From Brumimicrobium sp051745635 (GTDB lineage: Bacteria > Bacteroidota > Bacteroidia > Flavobacteriales_D > Crocinitomicaceae), in assembly GCA_051745635.1 (NCBI GenBank), contig JBNJEH010000001.1, positions 62,001 through 126,000 of the forward strand: a DNA stretch of 64,000 nt. Direction: 5' to 3'. The position numbers and the translations under genes were made by a program. Shown piece by piece: positions 49,690 through 57,954 of the stretch. Position 1 is the stretch's first letter, and each line of letters opens with the position of its first letter. The notes under the pieces were generated by a model. That model had not been told where the DNA came from and ran no database searches. It saw only the letters and a program-made list of their open reading frames with translations.

Positions 49690-50310
49690 TTAGAAATCGA
49701 TATCCAGTTTAAACTTTTGACGCAAGGTTTTTAAGTGTGGATTGCGCTCAAGCATGGCTTCGTATTTGTCTTTTCCTGAATAAAGTGTTTTGGTACCCTT
49801 GTCTTCTGAGCCTTCCTCTATTTTAAGTTGGATAAATCCGTTTTTGAGTGTTTTTTTGAGATGACCGAGTAATTGCGTTTCGTTTGTTTGTAAGAACTTT
49901 AACTGGACATCATTGTCTACGTAATGAACAACGGTATAATCATCTTTTAATTCTGGATCGCGAGTTGTTAACGCGGTAAATAAAGTGTCCATGCCTTTGT
50001 CGCGCATTTCAAATGCAAATTTCCGCCAGGTCATTCTGAGTTCATCGATCGAAAATGCATTTTTAGGCTGATCGCGATTGGCGGAATCCTTTTCCTCTTT
50101 TTGCTGTTGATTATTTTCGGCGTAAAGGTCTTTGATTCCAAGAAATCGTCGGTCGAGTTTGCCCGTTGGGTTTGTGAGCTTTTTAGCTTCTTTTTGTTGC
50201 TGTACACGCTCCGGTGGTTCGCTTTCCTTGTTTTGGGTTGATTTGGGCTTCTTCTGGTGACGCTCTTCCTGTCCTTTAAATGGAATAATGCTAACGGGAT
50301 CCGTCAGGGC
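49690..50310 (-). CDS. dnaX: DnaX tau-specific C-terminal region, reached by -1 frameshift
   Basis: The -1 frame entered at the A10 run continues without stop for 206 codons: ALTDPVSIIPFKGQEERH, a Lys/Gln-rich linker, then a folded end including MTWRKFAFEMRDKG and HLKTLRQKFKLDIDF. This is the expected place and size of the tau extension that contacts the polymerase core and helicase in other bacteria. The only internal start that gives an independent product is at 50034, deep in the domain, so the frame makes sense as a recoded extension. A sequencing error in the A run would give one uninterrupted dnaX instead. Confidence 0.8.
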   Translation of the reverse strand, partial: ALTDPVSIIPFKGQEERHQKKPKSTQNKESEPPERVQQQKEAKKLTNPTGKLDRRFLGIKDLYAENNQQQKEEKDSANRDQPKNAFSIDELRMTWRKFAFEMRDKGMDTLFTALTTRDPELKDDYTVVHYVDNDVQLKFLQTNETQLLGHLKKTLKNGFIQLKIEEGSEDKGTKTLYSGKDKYEAMLERNPHLKTLRQKFKLDIDF

Positions 50311-50320
50311 TTTTTTTTTT
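50287..50320 (-). promoter_or_regulatory. dnaX frameshift site: A10 run, stop and stem
   Basis: On the minus strand the zero frame reads GAA AAA AAA AAG CCC TGA, containing A-AAA-AAG in the same phase as the E. coli dnaX slippery heptamer. Three nucleotides on, TGACGG can pair with CCGTTA around ATC (6 bp, one G-U). Either ribosomal -1 slippage or polymerase slippage on A10 would yield tau. Confidence 0.65.
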
Positions 50321-51419
50321 CGAGTTCATTTTTGATTGAACACAATTGCATGAGGGCGAGCTCCACGAGCAGTCGCTGATTCTTTGAAGCTTTATAATCA
50401 CCATCTGCTTTGCTCAATACGCCCAGCGCCCGCATGATGTGTTTCGCCTCAATTTGCCCTGATTGTTCCAGGTACTTTTCCTTAATGGAGTCGGCGACTT
50501 CCAGGAGTTCTACCGTCTTTTGATCTTTACAAATCAATAAATTGCGGTAATGTTCTGAGAGACCGACAATGAATTGATGACCGTCAAAACCATTGTCGAC
50601 AATTTCGTGATAGAGCAGCAGACTATTCGGTACATCTTCTTCCAGGGCATATTCCACCAGCCGAAAATAATAATCGTAATCCAACACGTTGAGATTGTCG
50701 ATCACTGTTTTGTAGGTCAGCGTTTTGCCCGCAAAGCTAACGATTTGGTCAAATATTGAAAGTGCATCGCGCAGCGCCCCATCCGCCTTTTGAGCAATTA
50801 AGTGCAATCCCTCGTTTTCGGCATCGATCCCCTCTTTTACGGCGATCTGACTCAAATGATCGGCAATATCCGAAATTTTAATGCGGTTAAAATCAAAAAT
50901 CTGACACCGCGATAAAATCGTGGGGATAATTTTGTGCTTTTCGGTGGTGGCAAGTATAAAAATCGCGTGTTTGGGAGGTTCTTCCAGCGTTTTTAAGAAT
51001 GCATTGAATGCCGCAGTCGATAGCATGTGCACCTCATCGATAATGTATACTTTGTAAGCGCCGAGTTGCGGAGCTATCCTGACTTGATCGATGAGACTTC
51101 TAATGTCTTCTACGCTGTTGTTCGAAGCTGCATCCAGTTCGTAAACATTCAGCGACTGACCTTCATCAAAAGATTGACAAGATTCGCATTCACCGCAGGC
51201 CTCAATATTATCTGTGCGATTTGAGCAATTGATCGTTTTGGCTAAAATTCGTGCCGTGGACGTCTTTCCAACACCTCTCGATCCACAAAAAAGAAAGGCT
51301 TGCGCCAATTGGTCATTCTTGATTGCATTCTTTAACGTTGTAGCAATCGACTTTTGACCCACGAGCGTGTCAAACGTTTGAGGACGATATTTTCTGGCTG
51401 ATACAATGTAATCGCTCAT
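50304..51419 (-). CDS. dnaX: DNA polymerase III clamp loader subunit gamma
   Basis: A 371-residue AAA+ clamp-loader ATPase. It shows Walker A FCGSRGVGKTSTARI, the four-cysteine zinc module (CSNRTDNIEACGECESC), Walker B YIIDEVHML, the SRC motif (ILSRCQIF) and the domain III collar. The frame ends at TGA just after ten consecutive A, giving a gamma-length product; tau of about 575 residues needs the -1 frame. The -7 box TATTTTTG (51424-51431) ends 4 bp before the ATG, suggesting a leaderless mRNA. Confidence 0.93.
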   Translation of the reverse strand: MSDYIVSARKYRPQTFDTLVGQKSIATTLKNAIKNDQLAQAFLFCGSRGVGKTSTARILAKTINCSNRTDNIEACGECESCQSFDEGQSLNVYELDAASNNSVEDIRSLIDQVRIAPQLGAYKVYIIDEVHMLSTAAFNAFLKTLEEPPKHAIFILATTEKHKIIPTILSRCQIFDFNRIKISDIADHLSQIAVKEGIDAENEGLHLIAQKADGALRDALSIFDQIVSFAGKTLTYKTVIDNLNVLDYDYYFRLVEYALEEDVPNSLLLYHEIVDNGFDGHQFIVGLSEHYRNLLICKDQKTVELLEVADSIKEKYLEQSGQIEAKHIMRALGVLSKADGDYKASKNQRLLVELALMQLCSIKNELEKKKP

Positions 51420-51423
51420 AGTA

Positions 51424-51431
51424 CAAAAATA
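51424..51431 (-). promoter_or_regulatory. -7 box TATTTTTG abutting the dnaX start
   Basis: An exact -7 consensus on the minus strand, 4 bp from the ATG. Confidence 0.5.
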
Positions 51432-51508
51432 ACAGAAAAAGTTATGACTGGAGTGATTCTATTCGTAAAGTTTTTAACATCCGGAAACGGCTTAGAAAGT
51501 AGCGATGA

Positions 51509-52399
51509 TCATTGCTCAATTGTCGATTTGAGTGCAGTTGTCGCCTCCTGGCATTGTTGTTCTTCGGTTGCGGAGATGGCGATGTCTATTGCCTTGATTT
51601 TGCGATTGCCGATGGCGAAAACCCGGTTGGTGTAGTATTCCTCATCTGATGAGAGATATGCGAAGGCAGCGGTGCGTTTTTCGGGTGAGAAGTAATCATT
51701 TGCCAGTGTCAAAGCTGATTGTGCCACTCCGTATTTTGTTGCTTTTTGTGTCGAGCGGATGCGGTTGGCTGCATTGAGCAGAGCTTCAGTCATTGCCTGC
51801 AAGGTCGAGAGCGAGCAAATTTCGCGAATTGGTTTGTCATCGACGGTGGTCATACTCCACAACGGAATCATGTGAGTGCCGTGTTCGCCGATCACTGTCG
51901 TTTGAATAGCTGAAGTTTTACAGCCCAATTGTTCAGCAATAATGGATTTGAGGCGATAGGTGTCGAGTAATGTTCCCGTTCCAATAACTGTTGTGTTCTT
52001 TCCGGTAGTTTGATGGATCCAGTGACAGATCGCCTCTACGGGGTTGGAAATCGAGATGATCAGTGCGTTTTTTGATAGCGAAATACCGTCGAAAACTTGG
52101 TTCACAATCGATTTGTTCGCTTCTGCTTTCTGTCGCCTGTTTTGACCTTTTTCACCGCGAACGCCCGCCGTATAAAACAGAAGTTCACTGTTTTCGAAGT
52201 GCTTTTTTTCGTTCCAGTGCACAGTATTTTCGTTGGGCACTGCAGCGTGGCAGAGATCCAGAATGCCGCCTTCTACATCTGAAGAGGGATCCATGATGTT
52301 GATAACGATGCCGCTGGACTGCGTATTGAGCAGGTTGGCAATGGTGGCTCCTGTTTCTCCAAACCCAATTACCGTAGCTGTATTAATAAAAGAATCCAT
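51509..52399 (-). CDS. Malate/lactate dehydrogenase family protein
   Basis: About 296 residues from the ATG at 52399. It shows the NAD-binding VIGFGETGATIANLL, the substrate loop GEKGQNRRQKAEANKSIV, ISNPVEAICHWI and the catalytic histidine in IGEHGTHMIPLWS. The fold is LDH/MDH, but the loop differs from typical MDH (GMTRxDLL) and LDH, so the 2-oxoacid substrate is uncertain. The frame extends 13 codons upstream with a less likely start. Confidence 0.8.
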   Translation of the reverse strand: MDSFINTATVIGFGETGATIANLLNTQSSGIVINIMDPSSDVEGGILDLCHAAVPNENTVHWNEKKHFENSELLFYTAGVRGEKGQNRRQKAEANKSIVNQVFDGISLSKNALIISISNPVEAICHWIHQTTGKNTTVIGTGTLLDTYRLKSIIAEQLGCKTSAIQTTVIGEHGTHMIPLWSMTTVDDKPIREICSLSTLQAMTEALLNAANRIRSTQKATKYGVAQSALTLANDYFSPEKRTAAFAYLSSDEEYYTNRVFAIGNRKIKAIDIAISATEEQQCQEATTALKSTIEQ

Positions 52400-52475
52400 G
52401 CTCACAAGATAGTTATCTTCTTGTGAACATGGATCCAATAATCACTAAAAAGTATGATTTATGATGATTGTCAGG

Positions 52476-53345
52476 TTAACCGAGGTAAGCTTTTAACATT
52501 TTACTTCGGGATGTATGTTTTAGTCTTCGAATTGCCTTTTCTTTAATTTGACGCACGCGCTCGCGGGTCAGATCAAAACGCATTCCTATTTCGTCCAGAC
52601 TCATCTGACGATTGCCATCGAGACCAAAGTATAACTTCAGTACATCAGCCTCTCGCTGAGTGAGCGTTTTCAACGAGCGATTGATCTCGCGCTGGAGGGA
52701 TTCGTGGATGAGATCGTGCTCCGGACCCGGCAAACTGTCATTTTCCAATACGTCATACATGCTCGAACTCGATTCGTCTCCCTCTTTCAGGGGTGCGTCC
52801 ATCGACATGTGACGACCGCTGGAAGCCAGCGCTTGTTTAACGTCAGCTACTGATATTTCCAGGTGATGGGCGAGCTCGTCGGCGGAAGGAGGACGCTCCA
52901 GTTTTTGTTCGAGTTCAGAATACGCCCGATTAATTTTGCCAATCGAACCGATTTTGTTGAGTGGCAAACGAACGATGCGCGCTTGTTCAGCCAGTGCTTG
53001 TAAAATCGACTGACGAATCCACCAAACGGCGTATGAAATAAATTTAAAACCACGCGTTTCATCAAAGCGTTGAGCAGCTTTAATCAAACCGAGATTACCC
53101 TCATTGATTAAGTCGGGCAAAGTTAAACCTTGATTCTGATATTGCTTTGCAACGGATACCACAAAACGCAGGTTGGCGCGCGTCAATCGATCCAGGGCTT
53201 TTTGATCGCCCATACGGATGCGCTTCGCCAGTTCGACTTCCTCTTGTGCAGTGATCAGTTCTACGCGACCAATTTCCACGAGATACTTGTCGAGTGATGC
53301 CGTTTCTCTGTTCGTTACCTGTTTACTTATTTTTAGCTGTCTCAT
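52476..53345 (-). CDS. rpoD: Primary RNA polymerase sigma factor RpoD (SigA)
   Basis: A 289-residue sigma-70 with region 1.2 (LDKYLVEIGRVELITAQEEVELAKRI), 2 (ANLRFVVSVAKQYQNQGLTLPDLINEGNLGLIKAAQRFD and FISYAVWWIRQSI), 3 and 4 (LTQREADVLKLYFGLDG, then LDEIGMRFDLTRERVRQIKEKAIRRLK). The short N-terminus lacking region 1.1 is normal for Bacteroidota, whose sigma recognises TTG/TAnnTTTG promoters such as those seen here. The 490-bp gap upstream to dapD is AT-rich; apart from the dapD -7 box I see nothing in it. Confidence 0.96.
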   Translation of the reverse strand: MRQLKISKQVTNRETASLDKYLVEIGRVELITAQEEVELAKRIRMGDQKALDRLTRANLRFVVSVAKQYQNQGLTLPDLINEGNLGLIKAAQRFDETRGFKFISYAVWWIRQSILQALAEQARIVRLPLNKIGSIGKINRAYSELEQKLERPPSADELAHHLEISVADVKQALASSGRHMSMDAPLKEGDESSSSMYDVLENDSLPGPEHDLIHESLQREINRSLKTLTQREADVLKLYFGLDGNRQMSLDEIGMRFDLTRERVRQIKEKAIRRLKHTSRSKMLKAYLG

Positions 53346-53806
53346 ATTATTTTCCTCTCTTTTTTTTAGGCACGAATTAAGTTAGATTCATACTTTGAAT
53401 TCAACCTTCTGTATATATAACGAATTAATTCACTAAAAAGTTGGCTCTTTTTATTTTTTTTTGTAAAGAAGTCACAAATTAACATTTCCATTACAATGAG
53501 GTGCTTTTCCTTAAATTGCTCTGAACAATTGTGTTAAGGTGGATTCTGAAAATTGAATCTCATCAATATTTTTATCGTTTTTTAACGTCAAGATCAATCA
53601 TGAAAAAATTGAAGCAGTCTGTAAATACCTATGAAAACTCCGGGAGAACAAATAACAAACAACGATTTGTTTGCATTAATGCCGTTCTGAATGGTTTGAA
53701 TCGCTTTTGTTATTGAGGATAATTCGGACTTCGCATATTTCCAGTACTGTTTATTTTTTAACAGAAATCAATCTATAGAACCTACCGCAAAGGTGGTAAA
53801 GACTGT

Positions 53807-53814
53807 TATATTTG
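53807..53814 (+). promoter_or_regulatory. -7 box TATATTTG of dapD
   Basis: An exact match, 21 bp before the dapD ATG at 53836. Confidence 0.5.
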
Positions 53815-53835
53815 TTACTCAAATCGAAAATCAAC

Positions 53836-54642
53836 ATGAAAGAAATTATAGAAAAAGCGTGGGACAATCGCGAATTATTGAAAGATGAGGAAGTTGTAAA
53901 AACCATTGAGGCCGTCGTTGAGGGACTGGACAAAGGTAAATACCGCGTAGCTTCTCCAACGGCTGATGGCTGGCAGGTGAACGAGTGGGTGAAAAAGGCA
54001 GTAGTCATGTATTTCCCGATTCGCAAGATGGAGACCATTGAAGTCGGACCGTTTGAATTTCACGATAAAATGGCGTTAAAAAACAATTATAAGGAACTTG
54101 GAGTTCGGGTGGTGCCGCATGCAATTGCTCGCTACGGAGCCTACGTGTCGAGTGGTGTGATTATGATGCCTTCTTACGTAAATATAGGTGCCTACGTCGA
54201 TGAGGGAACGATGGTCGATACCTGGGCAACGGTTGGTTCGTGTGCTCAAATTGGAAAAAATGTTCACCTCAGCGGTGGTGTCGGAATTGGTGGTGTGCTG
54301 GAACCCCTCCAGGCTGCTCCAGTGATTGTAGAAGACGGCGCATTCATTGGTTCGCGCTCTATTGTAGTCGAAGGTGTGCACGTAAAAAAAGAAGCTGTAC
54401 TGGGCGCAAATGTCGTATTGACAAAATCGACTAAAATTATTGATGTCACTGGAGATGAACCGCTGGAGTTGCGCGGAGAAGTACCCGAAAGAAGTGTCGT
54501 GATTCCGGGATCGCAGACGAAAAAATTTCCGGCCGGAGAATATCAGGTTCCCTGTGCGCTAATTATCGGAAAACGCAAGGCGAGCACGGATCTCAAAACA
54601 TCGTTGAATGACGCGCTTCGGGAACACAACGTAGCGGTATAG
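53836..54642 (+). CDS. dapD: Tetrahydrodipicolinate N-succinyltransferase
   Basis: 268 residues from the ATG at 53836. A helical N-terminal domain precedes a left-handed beta-helix of hexapeptide repeats (GAYVDEGTMVDTWATVGSCAQIGKNVHLSGGVGIGG, then GAFIGSRSIVVEGVHV). It transfers succinyl from succinyl-CoA to tetrahydrodipicolinate in the succinylase route to diaminopimelate and lysine. The frame's earlier ATG lies only 5 bp behind the promoter box. meaB follows after 5 bp. Confidence 0.95.
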   Translation: MKEIIEKAWDNRELLKDEEVVKTIEAVVEGLDKGKYRVASPTADGWQVNEWVKKAVVMYFPIRKMETIEVGPFEFHDKMALKNNYKELGVRVVPHAIARYGAYVSSGVIMMPSYVNIGAYVDEGTMVDTWATVGSCAQIGKNVHLSGGVGIGGVLEPLQAAPVIVEDGAFIGSRSIVVEGVHVKKEAVLGANVVLTKSTKIIDVTGDEPLELRGEVPERSVVIPGSQTKKFPAGEYQVPCALIIGKRKASTDLKTSLNDALREHNVAV

Positions 54643-54647
54643 TTTGA

Positions 54648-55700
54648 ATGAACAGTAGCTCTATGGATGAGGACCAGTTGAAAAAGTGGAAGGCGAAGCG
54701 TCAACAGCGGAAAGCTTCAATGAATCACGACGATCTGTTGAAAGGAATTCGCGATGGCGACTTGCAAGCACTGAGTAGTGCCATAACTTTACTGGAATCG
54801 AGCCGCAAACAGGATCAGCAAATTGCCCGAAAGCTCGTCTCCAGCTGTTTGCCCGTTGAAAAACAAACGGTGCGCGTTGGGATTACGGGCGTTCCGGGTG
54901 TAGGGAAAAGCACTTTTATTGAATCCTTTGGTCAATATGTCATCGAACAGGGCTATAAAATTGCTGTGCTTGCAGTGGATCCGACTTCTGAAAAGAGTGG
55001 AGGGAGTATTCTCGGGGATAAAACCCGCATGAATGAGTTGTCAGCTTCTCCTCATGCTTTTATCCGACCATCTGCCGCCGGAAAGTCGCTGGGAGGTGTG
55101 GCGCGCAAGACGCGAGAATCGATTATTTTGTGTGAGGCAGCTGGTTTTGACTATGTCATAATCGAAACTGTTGGGGTTGGACAATCGGAAACGGTGGTAC
55201 ATTCCATGGTCGATTTTTTTCTTTTGCTCATGCTAGCGGGTGCTGGAGATGAGTTGCAGGGGATCAAACGCGGTATTATGGAAATGGCAGACGCACTGGT
55301 CATCACAAAAGCGGATGGCGAAAACTTACTTCCGGCCCGCAAAGCGAAAAAAGAATATCAAAACGCGATGCATTTATTTCCTCCCAACGCCAATGAATGG
55401 ACGCCAAAAGCAATGGTGTCCTCTGCATTAGAAGATCGCAATATTGACAAGGTTCACGATACGATCGAGAGTTATCTCAACACTACCCGGGTCAATGGCT
55501 GGTTTGAAAGAAAGCGCAGAGAGCAGGATCGCTACTGGATGCACGAAACGATAAGCGACACCTTAATCAATGATTTTTATAACAATAGTATAATCGAACC
55601 GTTGTTGATTCAGCTTGAAAAAGATGTTGTAGAAGGGAGAAAATCTTCTTTTGAGGCGGCTGATCTACTCATGAAAAAATATCGGGATGAAAATATTTAA
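54648..55700 (+). CDS. meaB: Methylmalonyl-CoA mutase-associated GTPase MeaB
   Basis: A 350-residue G3E-family GTPase. P-loop GITGVPGVGKSTFIES, the magnesium aspartate in VLAVDPTSEKSGGSILGDKTRM, switch region YVIIETVGVGQSE and the base-specificity motif ITKADG are present. MeaB loads and protects adenosylcobalamin in methylmalonyl-CoA mutase. The mutase subunits are not in this window. The start follows dapD by 5 bp and the 3' end overlaps the DUF6503 gene by 14 bp. Confidence 0.93.
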   Translation: MNSSSMDEDQLKKWKAKRQQRKASMNHDDLLKGIRDGDLQALSSAITLLESSRKQDQQIARKLVSSCLPVEKQTVRVGITGVPGVGKSTFIESFGQYVIEQGYKIAVLAVDPTSEKSGGSILGDKTRMNELSASPHAFIRPSAAGKSLGGVARKTRESIILCEAAGFDYVIIETVGVGQSETVVHSMVDFFLLLMLAGAGDELQGIKRGIMEMADALVITKADGENLLPARKAKKEYQNAMHLFPPNANEWTPKAMVSSALEDRNIDKVHDTIESYLNTTRVNGWFERKRREQDRYWMHETISDTLINDFYNNSIIEPLLIQLEKDVVEGRKSSFEAADLLMKKYRDENI

Positions 55701-56463
55701 TTTTTTTGGGATCAGCATCATTTTGTTGGTCGTGGTGGCTTGTGGATCGGAGGATGCGCCTGATAAAGCGGATGCAAATGGTCAAGAGAAAACCCTCAGC
55801 GCTGCGCAAGTTGTCGATAGTAGTTATCAGTTTTACGGTGCGGCTGTCATTGAAGAGCAATCCATCATTTTTGACTTTCGAAAGCACGAATATCGGTACG
55901 TACACAGCGATTCCGGTCTGGTGAGAGAGCGAATACTCAAGGAGAAGAACGACTCAATCGTACGCGATGTTTGGTATAAAAATGAATTGCATCGCACGGT
56001 TAATGACAAAGTCGTGGCGCTGAGTGATAAAAATTCCAAAGCTTACAAAAGTAGCATAAACAGTGTGTTTTATTTTGCATTTCTACCGAAGAACCTCAAG
56101 GATCCGGCAGTAAATTTATCGTACCTGGATGAAGTTCAGCTCAAAGGGGAGGTTTATCACAAAATAAAGGTGACTTTTGATCGGGAAGGCGGTGGAGAAG
56201 ATCACGAAGATGTCTACCTCTACTGGTTCAATAAGAGTGATTACGCGATGGATTATCTGGCTTATTCGTACGAAACAGACGGTGGAGGTATGCGCTTTCG
56301 GGCAGCTAAAAATCCACGGAGAGTCGGTGGGTTTTTATTTCAGGACTACGCCAACTACGCTCCTCCGGAAGGGGCGGAGTTAAATAAACTCGACGCACTT
56401 TATGAAAAAGGTGAACTGAAGCACGTTTCTGATATCGTACAAAAGAATATTGAAGTCCGCTAA
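55687..56463 (+). CDS. DUF6503-like lipoprotein
   Basis: A 258-residue lipoprotein with lipobox VVVAC (cysteine near residue 19). The mature domain (SYQFYGAAVIEEQSIIFDFRKHEYRY to YANYAPPEGAELNKL) fits the DUF6503 family as I know it, formerly mislabelled deoxyribose-phosphate aldolase in Flavobacteria. It has a LolB/LppX-like beta fold pattern and may bind lipid. It is translationally coupled to meaB. Confidence 0.75.
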   Translation: MKIFNFFGISIILLVVVACGSEDAPDKADANGQEKTLSAAQVVDSSYQFYGAAVIEEQSIIFDFRKHEYRYVHSDSGLVRERILKEKNDSIVRDVWYKNELHRTVNDKVVALSDKNSKAYKSSINSVFYFAFLPKNLKDPAVNLSYLDEVQLKGEVYHKIKVTFDREGGGEDHEDVYLYWFNKSDYAMDYLAYSYETDGGGMRFRAAKNPRRVGGFLFQDYANYAPPEGAELNKLDALYEKGELKHVSDIVQKNIEVR

Positions 56464-56471
56464 CGTGAAAT

Positions 56472-57815
56472 TTACATGCCGGGCATTCCGCCGCCTTTCA
56501 TTTGCTTCATCATATTGGCCATATTCTTTTTGTTGCTCATCATTTTCATCATTTTTTTCGTGTCGTTGAATTGTTTGAGCAACTTATTAACTTCTTGTAT
56601 GGATTGACCGCTACCTCTTGCGATTCGTTTTTTGCGACTTGCGTCAAGGACTTTCGGGTTTTCTCTTTCTTCCGGACTCATTGAATAGATGATCGCCTCA
56701 ATATGTTTAAAAGCATCGTCTTCCAGTTCAACACCTTTCATGGCTTTTCCCATTCCCGGGATCATACCCATGAGGTCTTTGACATTCCCCATTTTTTTGA
56801 CTTGCTGCAGTTGTCCGAGAAAATCATTGAAGTCAAACTGATTTTTCTTGATGCGCTTTTGGAGTTTTTGCGCTTCCTTTTCGTCGTATTGCTCTTGGGC
56901 GCGCTCCACCAAAGAAACGACGTCACCCATGCCGAGGATTCTGTCAGCCATACGCTTGGGGTAAAACACGTCAATGGCATCCATTTTTTCTCCCGTACCC
57001 ACGAATTTGATGGGTTTATCAACAACTGCTTTAATTGAGATCGCAGCACCTCCGCGCGTGTCACCATCGAGTTTTGTGAGGATTACTCCGTCAAAATCGA
57101 TGCGTTCGTTGAATGTTTTGGCCGTATTCACCGCGTCCTGCCCCGTCATGGAGTCCACAACGAACAGTGTTTCGGTAGGTTTGATCGTCGTTTTCAATGA
57201 GGAGATTTCATCCATCATTTGTTCATCAATAGCCAAACGACCGGCAGTATCAATAACGACGACATTGTTTCCATTGCTTTTGGCGTGTTCGATCGCTCTT
57301 TCTGCAATATTTACAGGGTTTTTATCTTCTTTGTCCGAAAAAACATCGACGCCAATTTGTTCGCCCAGCACGTGAAGCTGATCAATCGCTGCAGGACGAT
57401 AGACGTCACAGGCTACCAAAAGCGGGTTCTTGCCCTTCTTGTCTTTCAGAAAATTGGCGAGTTTACCGGAAAAAGTTGTTTTACCAGATCCTTGAAGACC
57501 AGCCATTAAAACGATGCCCGGATTTCCCTGATAATCAATTTCCGTTTCGTCACCGCCCATGAGTTCAATGAGCTCCTCATGACATATTTTAATCATGAGC
57601 TGACCCGGAGAAACAGTGTTTAGCACGTCGCGACCGAGTGCCTTTTCTTTCACCGTGTTGGTGAACTCTTTCGCTGTTTTAAAGTTGACATCGGCATCGA
57701 GAAGTGCACGGCGCACTTCTTTCAGAGTTTCAGCTACGTTTACTTCAGAGATTTGTCCTTGTCCTTTGAGGACTTTAAACGCTTTTTCAAACTTTTCCGT
57801 TAAATTTTCGAACAT
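56472..57815 (-). CDS. ffh: Signal recognition particle protein Ffh
   Basis: A 447-residue SRP54 protein: helical N domain, GTPase G domain with GLQGSGKTT, VDTAGR and TKLDGDTRGGAA, and a methionine-rich M domain ending MMKMMSNKKNMANMMKQMKGGGMPGM that binds signal peptides and 4.5S RNA. It targets inner-membrane proteins co-translationally. It converges with the DUF6503 gene 8 bp away. The 4.5S RNA gene was not found here. Confidence 0.97.
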   Translation of the reverse strand: MFENLTEKFEKAFKVLKGQGQISEVNVAETLKEVRRALLDADVNFKTAKEFTNTVKEKALGRDVLNTVSPGQLMIKICHEELIELMGGDETEIDYQGNPGIVLMAGLQGSGKTTFSGKLANFLKDKKGKNPLLVACDVYRPAAIDQLHVLGEQIGVDVFSDKEDKNPVNIAERAIEHAKSNGNNVVVIDTAGRLAIDEQMMDEISSLKTTIKPTETLFVVDSMTGQDAVNTAKTFNERIDFDGVILTKLDGDTRGGAAISIKAVVDKPIKFVGTGEKMDAIDVFYPKRMADRILGMGDVVSLVERAQEQYDEKEAQKLQKRIKKNQFDFNDFLGQLQQVKKMGNVKDLMGMIPGMGKAMKGVELEDDAFKHIEAIIYSMSPEERENPKVLDASRKKRIARGSGQSIQEVNKLLKQFNDTKKMMKMMSNKKNMANMMKQMKGGGMPGM

Positions 57816-57925
57816 GTGTACCTGTATTTTGTGCCTGCGAAGTTAATAAATCCTGCGCAGAATACAAGAACTTGAATTTGATTCTATAAAGTTCATGAGC
57901 AGTAGGAGGAGTGAATACAAAACAG

Positions 57926-57933
57926 TATATTTG
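57926..57933 (+). promoter_or_regulatory. -7 box TATATTTG of the SGNH-like lipoprotein gene
   Basis: An exact match, 21 bp before the ATG at 57955. Confidence 0.5.
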
Positions 57934-57954
57934 TTAAGCTTTAATACATTGAAT

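Noticed and set aside
53346..53806. Possible small RNA or tRNA in the rpoD-dapD gap
   Set aside because: No tRNA cloverleaf, terminator or strong stem was found; the stretch is AT-rich without structure I can support.
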